The notes under the pieces: model-generated
What the model was told of the DNA's origin: nothing
Database searches by the model: none
Seen by the model: the letters and a program-made list of their open reading frames with translations, nothing else
Position numbers and translations under genes: made by a program
Assembly (NCBI GenBank): GCA_001724265.1
Contig: MEDY01000400.1
Location: forward strand, 1-27,601
DNA length: 27,601 bases
Reading direction: 5' to 3'
Source of the DNA: Rhizaria sp. SCN 62-66
Taxonomy: Eukaryota > Rhizaria, unplaced
Shown here: positions 11,643-21,700 of the stretch, piece after piece
Numbering within the stretch: position 1 is the stretch's first letter
Layout: every line of letters starts with the position of its first letter

Positions 11643-12321
11643 ACCAGCTGCTGTGGAGGATCAAGAGGGAGCATGTGATATGAGATAAACGTGACGCCAT
11701 CTTGCAAAATAAAGTAGGATTCTTTCAAGTTTTCAGTGTAATCCTGCCAAATTTTGTGACTGGAAAATGATTAATGTCGTTTGAGAGCAAGGGTACAACC
11801 GCCAAGATTTCGGTTTGGCGTCAAGTTCAGAGCTCTGCAACTTGAAAAAGAATTTGAGTGACACTTGGCAGCGACTTGATCTAAATCGGTAGCAACAGTC
11901 ACACTTGAATAAAGCACATAATTCGCAATTCAAACAAACGCGGTGTGTACATGTATGTTTATTTTTGTTATTTGAACGAATTTTCCAGCTTTTTATCACA
12001 CGTATCGACCATGAATGAATTACGGTTCATTCTTTGGTGTTTCCACCGTCCAATGGTAAGCCATCACTAAACGTGTACTGCCTTGATACCGCATTATCAT
12101 GTTATCCTCCCAATGTAATCGTATTTTGGCAGACCCATAATTTCACACAAATGAACATTGAGGGCATTGATAAAAGACTTGACCTTAGTTGAAAAAAAGG
12201 CTAAAGGACAGGATTGATTCCGCACTTACAACTCTTTCAGTGCCAGAACTCCTCAAGCTCAGCAAGCAATCCACCACAAGAGATATCTTTTGTGCACTTT
12301 TTATCCAAGAGGGGATACCGC
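11643..12321. other. Intergenic region, HORMA promoter side
   Basis: This 679-bp AT-rich stretch lies between the 5' end of the HORMA gene and the 3' end of the next minus-strand gene. It should hold the HORMA promoter and the neighbour's 3' end. A 7-bp inverted repeat with a 6-nt loop (GAATGAA / TTCATTC, 12013-12032) is visible, which is weak evidence on its own. I see no RNA gene. Confidence 0.5.
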
Positions 12322-12390
12322 TCATGCGCCCTTGTTGTGATCATCATCGTCACTATCGTCCCCGACCTCCGCGTCGCCCATCATCATCTG

Positions 12391-12439
<49 letters not shown>

Positions 12440-15400
12440 TGCTGCTGGTCCTCCTGCTGCGCTTTGCGAATGATGACGTCCGTCGAGATCAGCGGCGCGT
12501 AGCCGAGCGTCACGCCCAGCGCCTTGGCCTCCGCGCTCTCGGCCCTGCGCAGCGCCTGCTCCAGCACCGTGCCGAGCCCGTGCTCCAGCTCGCCCGCCCG
12601 CTCCAGCGCGAGCAACTCCGGCAGCGAGGCCCAGCGGTGCTCGGGAACGCTGGTCTCTTTGACCGTGAGGTCCAGCGTCGGCCAAGCGTCGCTGCCGCCG
12701 GACAGGTACGCCGGGAAGACGAGCGCGTTGCCGGCGTCGTCAACGGCCGAGGAGGCGTCCTTCTCGTGGCCCACCTCGAAGTGCGTCGCAAGCGTAAACT
12801 GGTAGCCGCGGACGTGCTCCTCGTCCTCCTTGCCGTCGCTCTGGCCCTGGCCCTGGCCCTGGCTCTGGCTCTGGCCCTGGCCCGCAGTGTGCGCGCCGCA
12901 GAGCGAGCTGCCCGGGGCAGCGCTGCCCGCGCTCTCGCGGGCGACGCGCGCAGCGATGCCCGCCGCGGAGTCCTGGCCCCACAACGCGCCGCCGGAGACC
13001 TGCGCGCAGGAAAAGTCCGTGACGAGCAGGCCGAATGCGGCGCGCGCGAGGCGCTGGCCCGCGAAGCCGACCGACTCGCAGCGCTCCAGGTGCGTGCGCG
13101 GCAGCTGCCACTTGTGCGCCGCGCTCGCACCCGCAGCGGAGGCCTTGGAGTGGTGGTGCGGCTTGACTAAGATCACCTTGGGCACGCGCGTGCTGTCGGT
13201 ATTGGGGGCAGCGACAGGGGTGGAGATGAGGGCCACCTGGACCGAGTGGTGGGGGTACGAGTGATCCGCACTGTCATCGCTCTCAGAAGCAGTGTTGTTG
13301 CTGTTGTCGGTGTTGTTGTTCACGGTCGTCTTAGGGATGGGCATGTAGGCGCCAGTGTAAGTACCCTGGTACTGAGACTGTGGCGCAACGACCGTGAGCG
13401 CGCTGACAGACGGGGGCGCGGCAGACGCGCCGCTAGCGACCGTGGCCACATTCTGCGCACAGTCACCGTCCCGGAGCGCGGCCAGTGGCGGCGCGAAGTC
13501 AAAAACGGTGAGGAAGTCGAGCGAGTCAAGCACGAGCCCGCTGTCGGGCTGCACCAGGGACAGGGGCACCCAGGCCGCGTTGCTACCCAGGGGGCGCTGG
13601 CCCAGCGCGCTCACAGCATTCGCACTCGCGCTAGAGCTAGAGCTAGAGCTAGAGCTGGAGCTAGAACTGGAGCTGGAGCTAGAGCTTGCGAGAAAGGCCT
13701 TGGTGTTCTCGCCCATAGTGGAGAGGCGGGGAACGGGCGACGCAAGCGCAGGAGTAAGCGCGGGCGGCGGCGAGAATGCGTTATCGTTGAGGTTCGCGGT
13801 GAGAATAAAGCGGAACGTGTGTGTGTCGCGCAGAGACGGGTAGTCCTCCACGGCCAACACACTCACGGACTCCAACATGCTGGGGTCAAACAGACTGACC
13901 GTCTTGGCAGCGGCTGTGGCCGTGGGGGAACACGGCGTGCTGGGCGAGTCACTCGCCGGCGAGCCCTGCCAACGGTCACTGGCCGCCGCCGCCGAGGTGG
14001 TGAACACGCGGCACTGCGCCAGCGCGCGGAGGGCAGCGCCGTGCAGGGTTTCTCCCGCGGCGACCGAGACTGATGGCGGGTACCAACGACGCGCACTCGC
14101 GCTCGCGCTCGCAGTGGCGGCGCTCGAGCTGGGACTGGGGCGGCTGGCGGAGCGCTGGGGCAGCGGCGAGAAGAGAGACACGGGCGCGCTCGCAGTGGCG
14201 GCGGCGGCCATGGCGGGCAGCAACGCCACCGGCAGCGACGTCTCCATCCACGACTGACCACAGTCGTCCTTGCCCGCGCTCGCCGCGTCCTTGGCGCGCG
14301 CGCCGGCGCCGATAATAGCGGGGCCGACATCCTGCAGCAGAACACAGCCGTTGTGAACTAGGACGAGGCTGGCGACGACCTTGGCGGCGCCCGCGGCGGC
14401 CGGCGTCGTGGCGCCGTCGGCCGGCAGCGCCGTGTAGAACTTCGCGGGCGCTGGCTGCGCGCACGTGCGCTGCGCGGCGGCCGCGGCGGCCGCGGCAGCA
14501 GCGGCTGAGGGCGCGAGCGGGCCCGGGGCGATGAGGTCCGCCCACTTGCCCGCGCGAGGCTGGCCCCATGCGCTCACGCGGACGGGGGCGAGGGCGGGGG
14601 CGGGAGTACTGAGGCTCTCGGGCGTGGCCACACTGTCGGGGGTGCGCACAGCCTCAGTCTGCGCGGCTGCGGCGGCTGCGGCAGCGGAGACAGGGTCGCT
14701 CGCAGCGTTGCTCATCGCCGTCGCGCTCTTCTTGCTGTGAGCGTCATCGTCATCAGCCATCTCAACAATCGCAGAAGTGGCGCCCTGAGAAGCAGCGTCG
14801 GCCTCTGCATTGGCGCCCTTGGGCACCGTCTCGGCCGCCGTCTCGGCCGCCGTCTCGGCCGCCGTCTGCGGGGGCAGGGCTTTGCCCCCCGCCATGAGAG
14901 CCTTGAGCGCAGCCTCCTGCTCCGCGGTCATGCGCCCTCCGCCGCCGGAGACAGCGCGCAGCAGGTCCGTGGCGCTGGCGCCGGCCGCGGCCGACAGCTG
15001 CACGCCCGCGCCCGAGCCGAGCTTCATTACCGACGCGCCGGGCGCCGCGCGCGCGGTTAACATGTCGGCGTTGCTCCTCGCACTCGTACTGGTACTGGCA
15101 CTGTTGCCGGCGGCTGCAGCGGCGGCGACGGCAGCGGCAGGGTCGGCATTGGGGGGCAGGTGGATGGTGCCGGCGCTACGGAAGCGAGGCTTGGCGCCGC
15201 TCGCAGCGCCAGCGGCAACGGCACTGGCGCCAGAGTTGGCAGCAGCGGCAGCGGCAACAGCAGCGGCAATGCTGCTGTTACCAACGGCACCCGGGGCAGC
15301 GGCAGCGGGGCGGGGGCTCATGCTGGCCGTGAGCGCGGCGGTCAGGCCCTCCTTGGCGTTGGCCTTAATGGGGGCCGAGACCGCGGGGTCGCTCAGAATG

Positions 15401-15919
15401 TCGGAGAAGGCGCTGGTGGCGTCCTTGGTGCGGTTCAGCTGGGCCAGGGCCTAGGGGCGCGAAAAGACAATACAGTGGATAGATCCACAGAGCAAAAGAG
15501 CTAGACAATGAGGTTTGGGGAACGTGTTTTATGCAATATCATACTAAGGACACGACCGTATCGATTTGGCGGCAATCTTAACGCATTCACTGTCAATCAG
15601 TCGATCGTAGGGAAGTAAAGTGTTGTACGATTGCACGTACCTGGGCGCGGCGGAGACGGAGCTTCTCGTGCTTAGCGTCCAGCGCAATGCCGGCGTCGCA
15701 CGACTCGAGCGCGAGGGATGACTGTGAGAGCTTGAGTTGCGCCATTGCGCGGTTAGAGTAGAGCGTGGTCAAGTCGGCAGTGGGGACAGGCGCGGGCGCG
15801 TTCGTGGTGGTCGTGCTAGTGTTGGCGAGAAGGGTGTTGATGACTTCGGTGTAGATAGTGATGGCCTCTTCATAGCGGCCCTGGGTAAAGGCAGCATTAC
15901 CGACCTCTTTGGTAGCCAT
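12322..15919 (-). CDS. TPR protein fused to two degenerate Nudix-like domains (2 exons)
   Basis: Exons 15919-15641 and 15450-12322 give 1,135 residues ending in TGA. Residues 1 to about 135 are TPR repeats of the co-chaperone type (KEVGNAAFTQGRYEEAITIY, then LYSNRAMAQLKLSQ), and the splice falls inside the third helical pair (RRAQ|ALAQLN). After an Ala-rich linker come two regions with Nudix layout. The first, about 445-735, has a VASLVLVHNGCVLLQ strand, GETLHGAALRAL and AAWVPLSLV. The second, about 850-1040, has KVILVKP, WQLPRTHLERCE and HRWASLPELLAL. Both lack the REx2EExG glutamates that bind metal, so hydrolase activity is unlikely and a ligand or protein-binding role is more plausible. 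Near the C-terminus are 20 Gln and an acidic end. The TPR call is firm; the Nudix call is by pattern and moderate. Confidence 0.75.
12388..12447 (-). repeat. CAG/CAA repeat encoding 20 glutamines
   Basis: Twenty Gln codons lie in frame near the C-terminus of the TPR-Nudix protein. They are CAG except for two CAA interruptions, one near each end. The near purity suggests slippage, so length variation between strains is likely. Confidence 0.93.
12841..12882 (-). repeat. Hexanucleotide repeat, 7 units, encoding Gln-Gly/Gln-Ser
   Basis: Seven tandem CTGGCC or CTGGCT units (plus strand) encode alternating Gln and Gly/Ser between Nudix-like box 2 and the C-terminal part of the protein. It is a coding minisatellite. 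Confidence 0.9.
13631..13686 (-). repeat. Hexanucleotide repeat encoding polyserine
   Basis: Imperfect units of GAGCTA/GAGCTG (plus strand) give about 19 consecutive Ser on the minus strand. The run is inside the first Nudix-like region, so it forms a disordered insert in that domain. Confidence 0.88.
14827..14867 (-). repeat. 12-bp tandem repeat, about 3.4 copies
   Basis: The unit CGTCTCGGCCGC repeats exactly three times and then partially. On the minus strand it encodes ETAA repeated, in the linker between the TPR and Nudix-like regions. Confidence 0.9.
15451..15640 (-). other. Intron of the TPR-Nudix gene (190 nt, phase 0)
   Basis: On the minus strand the donor is CCAG|GTACGT and the acceptor is CGCCCCTAG|GCC. 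The terminal TAG of the intron is in the frame of exon 2 but is removed by splicing. The TPR helix continues across the junction. Confidence 0.9.
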
Positions 15920-16596
15920 GATTGATGTTGACGACCTGGGAGGCTGGGCAGAGGTGGGTTCGAGAACGGGGAGTGTGGGAGACGAGCAGAGGAAAGTGCG
16001 TGAGGCAAAAGCAGCAATAGAGGAACAAATACAAATACTGTGGAGATGTAAATAATGAATATCATCCAAAATTGTGTTTATTGTGTGATAGCCTTAATAC
16101 AGTCGTGGTGACGATCAAATGGAAGAGATACGACTGGTCAAAATGTCTAAGGTCGTTCCAGAAGGATTGCCGCACATGATGACGAGGTGGCACAACTACC
16201 TGAAAGCATACCGAACGATCTCATCCTAATTAATGGGTGCCACTAGCTTTCCCGTGTTGTTTAACATGTTCTAGGACTTATGTTTGTAATTATTCCGCGA
16301 GAAACTACTTCTGTTTTGCTCTAGAATGTCTGTACGCCTCCCGCTTTCACTGTCTGGAGCGGACGCATGTTCATCCTTGCATATCAAGGCATATCGAGTC
16401 TGTATCAATCTCTACAGAGACGCGGTCTCTCCCGTGTATGGGATGGCGCCTTTCTGTTCATATATTTCACGAATACTACCTACCGTGAACATTATCAACT
16501 GTGACAGCCTTGTGAACCTTGCGCATCGCTCACATAACTCTCATTATCTCACGATTGTCCCAATCTGATTGCAACAACACGACAGCACTCAGCAAC
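15920..16596. promoter_or_regulatory. Divergent promoter region between the TPR-Nudix gene and ENOPH1
   Basis: The two start codons face away from each other 677 bp apart, so both promoters and leaders must lie here. The sequence is AT-rich with no credible open frame. I recognise no specific element; the role is inferred from gene orientation. Confidence 0.6.
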
Positions 16597-17546
16597 ATGG
16601 CTGCACGCATTTCCTCTACCGTCAGGGCCGTGATCATGGACATTGAGGGCACTGTGGCCCCGATCTCGTTCGTTACCGAGGTTCTCTTTCCCTACGTCAC
16701 CAAGAACCTCCCCGCCTACCTCGACAAGACCTGGGACACCGCTGAGACCAAGGTACGCCTCATGCGCAAGCAAAGCAAACGCAGAGTATAATTTCCGCGT
16801 GTTTTATGTATCATGTATTCCGCCTTTACGTGCGAAACCTCTTTTCCTGCATGAATACTACCCCAAATCATCATGCTACCTCAAACTCACGCATTCCTCG
16901 TTTATCATCCATAAACCCTTGTTTCCGCGCTATGTAGGCCGACATCGCCGCGCTGATTGCCCAGTCCGAGGCCGACGCCGCGGCCGCCGTGCCTGGCCTC
17001 GTGCCCATTCCGGCCGCCGCCGTCGCGGACCCGGACTCCAGCGTGCTGAAGTCGGCTGTGCTGGCCAACGTCGCCTGGCAGATGGCGCTGAACCGCAAGA
17101 TGGGCGCGCTTAAGGGGCTCCAGGGCCACGTCTGGCGCGACGCATTCACCTCGGGCGCAGTCAAGGGCGCGATCTACGACGACGTCGCCGCCAAGATGCG
17201 AGAATGGCATGAGGTGGGCGTGGTGAAGCAGTACATCTACTCCTCGGGCTCGGTCGAGGCGCAGAAGCTCGTCTTCGGGCACTCGGTGCACGGTGACCTC
17301 ACTCCGCTGCTGGCGGGCTACTACGACACGGCCGTGGGGCACAAGCGCGAGCGCGCGGCGTACGACGCCATCCTGCGCGACCTCGGGCTGGCGGGCCACG
17401 AGGCCGTGTTCCTGACCGACATCTACGAGGAGGCAGTCGCGGCGGACCAGGCCGGGATCAAGACCGTGCTGCTGCTGCGCGAGGGCAACGCGCCGCTGCC
17501 CGAAGACAACGCGTTCCCCACGGCCACGAGTTTTGACATCCTCTGA
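16597..17546 (+). CDS. ENOPH1: Enolase-phosphatase E1, methionine salvage (2 exons)
   Basis: Exons 16597-16752 and 16938-17546 give 254 residues ending in TGA, close to the 261 of the human enzyme. The protein converts 2,3-diketo-5-methylthiopentyl-1-phosphate to the acireductone by enolisation and dephosphorylation in the methylthioadenosine salvage pathway, in the cytosol. It is a HAD-superfamily enzyme. Visible motifs are MDIEGTVAPISFV with nucleophile Asp15 and Glu17, the motif II Ser in IYSSGSVEAQKLVFGHS (Ser154-155), Lys188 in VGHKRE, and the Mg-binding FLTD with Asp213, followed by AGIKTVLLLREGNAPL. All key residues are present. The start has A at -3 and G at +4. Splicing removes a frame break between TAETK and ADIAALI. 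The product assignment is firm. Confidence 0.96.
16753..16937 (+). other. Intron of ENOPH1 (185 nt, phase 0)
   Basis: The donor is CAAG|GTACGC and the acceptor is GCTATGTAG|GCC. It is AT-rich between GC-rich exons, and removal restores the enolase-phosphatase frame. Confidence 0.93.
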
Positions 17547-17755
17547 GTGAGTGCGCTCTGAGAGGACACGTCCGTCGTGTGATGATGTGATCATAGGTTT
17601 GTGCTCGTGTGAAGTTGTGGGTCTATTTATCGAGTGTTCTTTGAGTGAAGCTAGCCTTAGTTACAACGTTGTTGTCGGGTCAGAGAGCACACTTGATGTG
17701 TGATAACTGAGACTGAATTACTGGTACAACCGACAATTCATAATATCAGAGACAC

Positions 17756-17779
17756 AGTATATAATTCGAATTATATACT
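17756..17779. repeat. 24-bp perfect palindrome without spacer
   Basis: The half-site AGTATATAATTC is followed directly by its exact reverse complement, and symmetry stops at both ends. It lies 210 bp downstream of the ENOPH1 stop. It could be a binding site for a dimeric protein or a cruciform-prone element. Confidence 0.9.
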
Positions 17780-18655
17780 TGGTTATTATTGTTTTCATAG
17801 AAAAAGAGAGTCTGTGTTCACAAGAAAACGAAGTGTGTGGTTATACACGACCTCACTCCGCTTTCTAGGGGTCTCTATGGGGGTCGACCTTGGAGTTATG
17901 AAACAGTCAATGCACCAAAATACACACAAACAATTATAACAGTGAAATTTAAGTGTGGCTTCATACTAGATTCTTAAGAATCGATCGCTAAGCCCATGAA
18001 AATAAGTTGAAAAGATTCTTCCTCGATGACGACACCAAGGAGACAAAATCACGTCAGTTGACGTCTTTCAAGCGCACTCCGCGTGAGTGACAAGAACGTG
18101 AATTTTCGTTGTATTCTAAGAGTAAAGTTGGTTCCGTATCTAATTGTTCTGTACAATATGATGTTTTTATCAACATTCTTGAGTGAACTTACGCAGCGCG
18201 ACGCCTGTGCTGTGATTTAGTCCCCGAAAGTAGTTGCAGCGCGCCGGCACACACAGCCGCCCTCTCCACATTTTTATGTGTCGTTTCTACATCGACAGGA
18301 ACAGAAATCATGGCTGAATACGAGTGCATCATATTTTACTCAGCTGAATAGGTGTGGATATAATGTTTTGTCTCTAAAAACCTTTAATGCGACCCGTCAA
18401 GATCCATCTCCGTGCTCATCCTCAAACGGACTCTCCCTAATTTTTTTCACGTTGACGCAAACGTCCTTGTGTGATTTGCCTCTTCACAATCTCAAGGTCT
18501 CTTTGCCCACATTGTGGCGCGACGTGTTGCCCTGTTTGTGTGTGGCTCCCTCCCACCAACGCAATCACGCTCGCTCGCTTTGAGCCCCTCCTTCGCAGCA
18601 ACGGCGCGCCGCCCCGCCCGTCGCCCTCCTGCCGTGCACCCTGCTGCTGCGCCGA

Positions 18656-18732
18656 GTAAGTAACTCTCGCGAGTCCAACGCACCAGCGCGCGCCCTGCCT
18701 CGCTCTTTTTCTTCACACTTTCCACGCTGCAG
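18656..18732 (+). other. Possible leader intron of the kelch gene (77 nt)
   Basis: GTAAGT at 18656 pairs with a pyrimidine-rich acceptor ending TGCAG at 18732, just 23 bp before the start codon. It would lie in the 5' untranslated region. Its donor and length differ from the six confident introns in the window, so the call is weak. Confidence 0.3.
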
Positions 18733-18755
18733 GCGCCCGCTTCCGCCAGTGCACG

Positions 18756-21700
18756 ATGCTCGTTCGTCTTTTCCGACGGTCACTCACGCCAGACTGTAGT
18801 GGCCATGGCGAGCGCCACACCAGCAGCGGTGTTCGCTCCTCCTCATTCACCCTCCTCGCGGTGACTCTGCTGTTGCTCTCGCTTCTGGTCAGCCTGGCGC
18901 CGGCCGAGGCCAACTCTTTTCTCGTGTCCCCCGCGGCGTCGGCGTCGGCGTCGACGGTGACAGTGGTGTTCACCATTGACTCGTTCGCCTACGGCTACAT
19001 TTACCTCATCCTGCTCTCGCACAATACGAGCGCGTCAGTGCCAGTTTTTATGCCGAAGACGCTCCGCAACTGCCGCCCCACCGACTCGTTGTCGGGGCTT
19101 GCCATTCAGGGCAATGGCTACGATGTTAATAGGGACACTGTGTCTGTGACGGGCTCAGCGAGTGCCACCAACGTGTCGGTCTCGTGCCAAGTCACGCTCG
19201 CGGCCGAGTACAGCTCCTCCCCGCTCTCCGGCATCATGGAAGTATTCGAGGGCCCATTTACACAGGGCACAACGACGAGCACGGTCACTATGACGGGTTC
19301 GCACTAGCTCTCGTTCGCCACCGACAACACTATCTACTACGACGATCCGTTCGTCAACACTGTAGACGTGATGCGCATTTCGCTCCGCTACTCCGGCAGT
19401 CTATCCCGGTCTATGGAGACGTACGGCGCCTCGTATCTCATCATCTCCACATCCTCGGTGTACACGTTCGACTCCGAAGTCCGCTGCTACTTTGACTACG
19501 GGACCAACTTTGGCGGCACTGTAGAGCTGACGTTTAGCTCGCTTCAAACTCCTAAAAACATCATATTTCAGATCCCCGTTCCTTCTGTCACGCTCCCCGA
19601 TGGCCTCGATCTTCCCCTGCGCTGCAACGCCCCCTGGCGCGTCAGCAATCCCTCACAAGTCTTCCCGCAAATCACATTGCAGTTCACTCTGAGGCTCGGC
19701 ACTGCATTCGACCTCTTCCTTTCCAACGCGATCACGCAGCAGATGTTTGACGCACCCTGGGACCCGAAGTCGAATCTGAGTTTTTTGGGGGTTTCCTGGG
19801 TGGAACTGCCAGGAATAGGGCTGCGGGGCGCTGCCGGCGGCTACCTGAGTTTCGGACTGCTTGACGGCTCGAGGGGCAAGTACTACCGTGGCAATCGCAA
19901 CGCCTACTGCTCGGTCTCAGTGTCATCGGTGAATCATGAAAACGCTGCAGACTTGTCGATCGCGCTGAGCCCTGAACTCACACAGGAGTCACTCATCACG
20001 AACTCGCTGTGTAAGATCCCCACGGATAGTATCACTATCTACGGAGGCGGCAATGTCACCGCAAACACTGCCGTCATCACAATCGGTCTCCACTTCCCCG
20101 ACCTTCCGTCGCACCTGATCGCGACTGGCCTCATCGATGCCACGGGCGCCATGTACCGGACCTTCACCATCAACACAACCTCCACAATGCAAGCCACAAC
20201 CACGGCGACCAAGATCCCTAACGCCATCACGGCTTTCACCAACGCCGATGACCTCGCCCCGCGCCGCAACTTCCGCTCGTTCGCCGCGCCTCTACTGGAC
20301 CCGCTGGACTGGTACAGCTTCAACCCGCAATTCCCACTCTCGTCCTCGATCGGGCGCCGCCACCCGCGGCCGCGACCGCGCACTCTGCAGGCCATCGCGG
20401 CGGCAGCCTCGGCCTCGCAGGTCGCCAGCAGCGTCGCCGGCGACTTCCCAAGGTCGGGCCAGTACATCTTCTGGTTTGGCGGCCAGGCGGTGCCCGAGTA
20501 TCCCGAGGAGGCCACGCTGCCGATCCTGCTCTCGGATCTGTGGATGTTCGACGTGCTGGGCAACCTCACTACGCTGTTGCACGGCGACCCGGCCGAGACG
20601 TCCACCACGGCCCGCGGCGCCACTTCGCCCGTCGTCGGCGACTACAACGCCATCAACCGCCCCGGCGCGCGCCACAGCGCGTCGCTGGCCTACGACGCCG
20701 CGATGCGCGTGCTGTGGCTCTACGGCGGCGCCTACTACTCGCTTACCAACACGTGGGAGTCGGCGCAGGTCCTGTACGAAGACCTCTGGTCCTTCAGCCT
20801 CGACAAGCTGCAGTGGGCGTGGTGGCACGGCTCCACCGCGCCCGTACCGCGCTCTGGGGCAGCCGTGCCGTACGGCACTCGTCCCCCGGCGCTGGCCGCG
20901 GCCGCAATTGCGGCTTACAACAACACCGTGGTGCTCTATGGCGGCTACGCGCTCGCATCGCAGTCGAGCTCTTCTGCCTTCAACGTGTTGTCGGAAACGG
21001 ACCTGGTGTACTCGTACCAAGTCATGACCCAGATGTGGCAGTTCCGCTACGGCACCGCGAATTCGTCTGACAACGCCCTCCCGGTCAAGAGCTCCGGCAG
21101 CACCGCGCCCGGCGCGCGCGCCTACGCCCAGCTGGTGTGGCGCACGCACGCTACGGCCAGCATCGCCAAGCTCGTCATGTACGGCGGCGTGCTCGCGCCC
21201 GCGCGCGCCGCGGCCGCCGTCACGGAGGCGACCACCAGCGCCAACTCGGCGACGCCCGAGACGGACTCTGCCGTGCTGGCGGGGTTGTGGGAGATGACGC
21301 TGGGCAGCCCCAGCTTGTGGACGCGGCTCGACACGGCGCCGCCGCTCGCCACGGCAGGCAACCGTGGGCAGCCGCGGTCGCTGCTTGCTGCCGGCGCGCA
21401 CCCGGGCGGCCGCGTGTTCCACGCCATGAACATTGCGTCCAACGGCGACGTGTACCTCTACGGCGGCCGCGGACACGCCGCTGGGTTCCACGTAGGCTCC
21501 GGCGCGGGGACAGTCGCGGACCTCGACGCACTGCCTGTCGTCACGCCCTTCATGATGCCTCTCAAGGGTCGCTTTTTGAACCAGGGGTCTTCCGCAGAGG
21601 TTAGCTACCACGCATTTCTATACACTGCGGCGGAGCTTACCTCTGCAGGGTGTCAGGAACGGATTGCGCTGTCCAGGTTTGATGTCATGTTGCAGCTCCA

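Larger units (their letters stand above)
17547..18755. other. Intergenic region upstream of the giant kelch gene
   Basis: This 1.2-kb stretch holds the ENOPH1 3' end and the promoter and leader of the kelch gene. It is AT-rich until about 18590, then C-rich to the start codon. Small open frames are present but none shows coding character. It contains a perfect palindrome, listed separately. Confidence 0.6.

Noticed and set aside
12214-13170. 318-codon plus-strand frame with a polyleucine stretch
   Set aside because: The Leu run is the complement-strand reading of the CAG tract; the minus strand carries the TPR-Nudix gene.
15451-15453. A third in-frame TAG, upstream of the second exon of the TPR-Nudix gene
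   Set aside because: It is the last three bases of an intron with a GTACGT donor at 15640, and splicing joins two parts of a TPR helix, so it is not evidence for UAG recoding.
19284-19307. A 24-nt in-frame mini-intron ending at the TAG in the kelch gene
   Set aside because: It keeps frame, but it is far too short compared with the other introns and lacks the GTACG donor; the sequence also reads as normal coding.
20292-21611. 439-codon open frame on the minus strand inside the kelch gene
   Set aside because: It is Arg/Gly/Ala-rich with no recognisable motif, and it mirrors well-formed kelch coding sequence on the plus strand.
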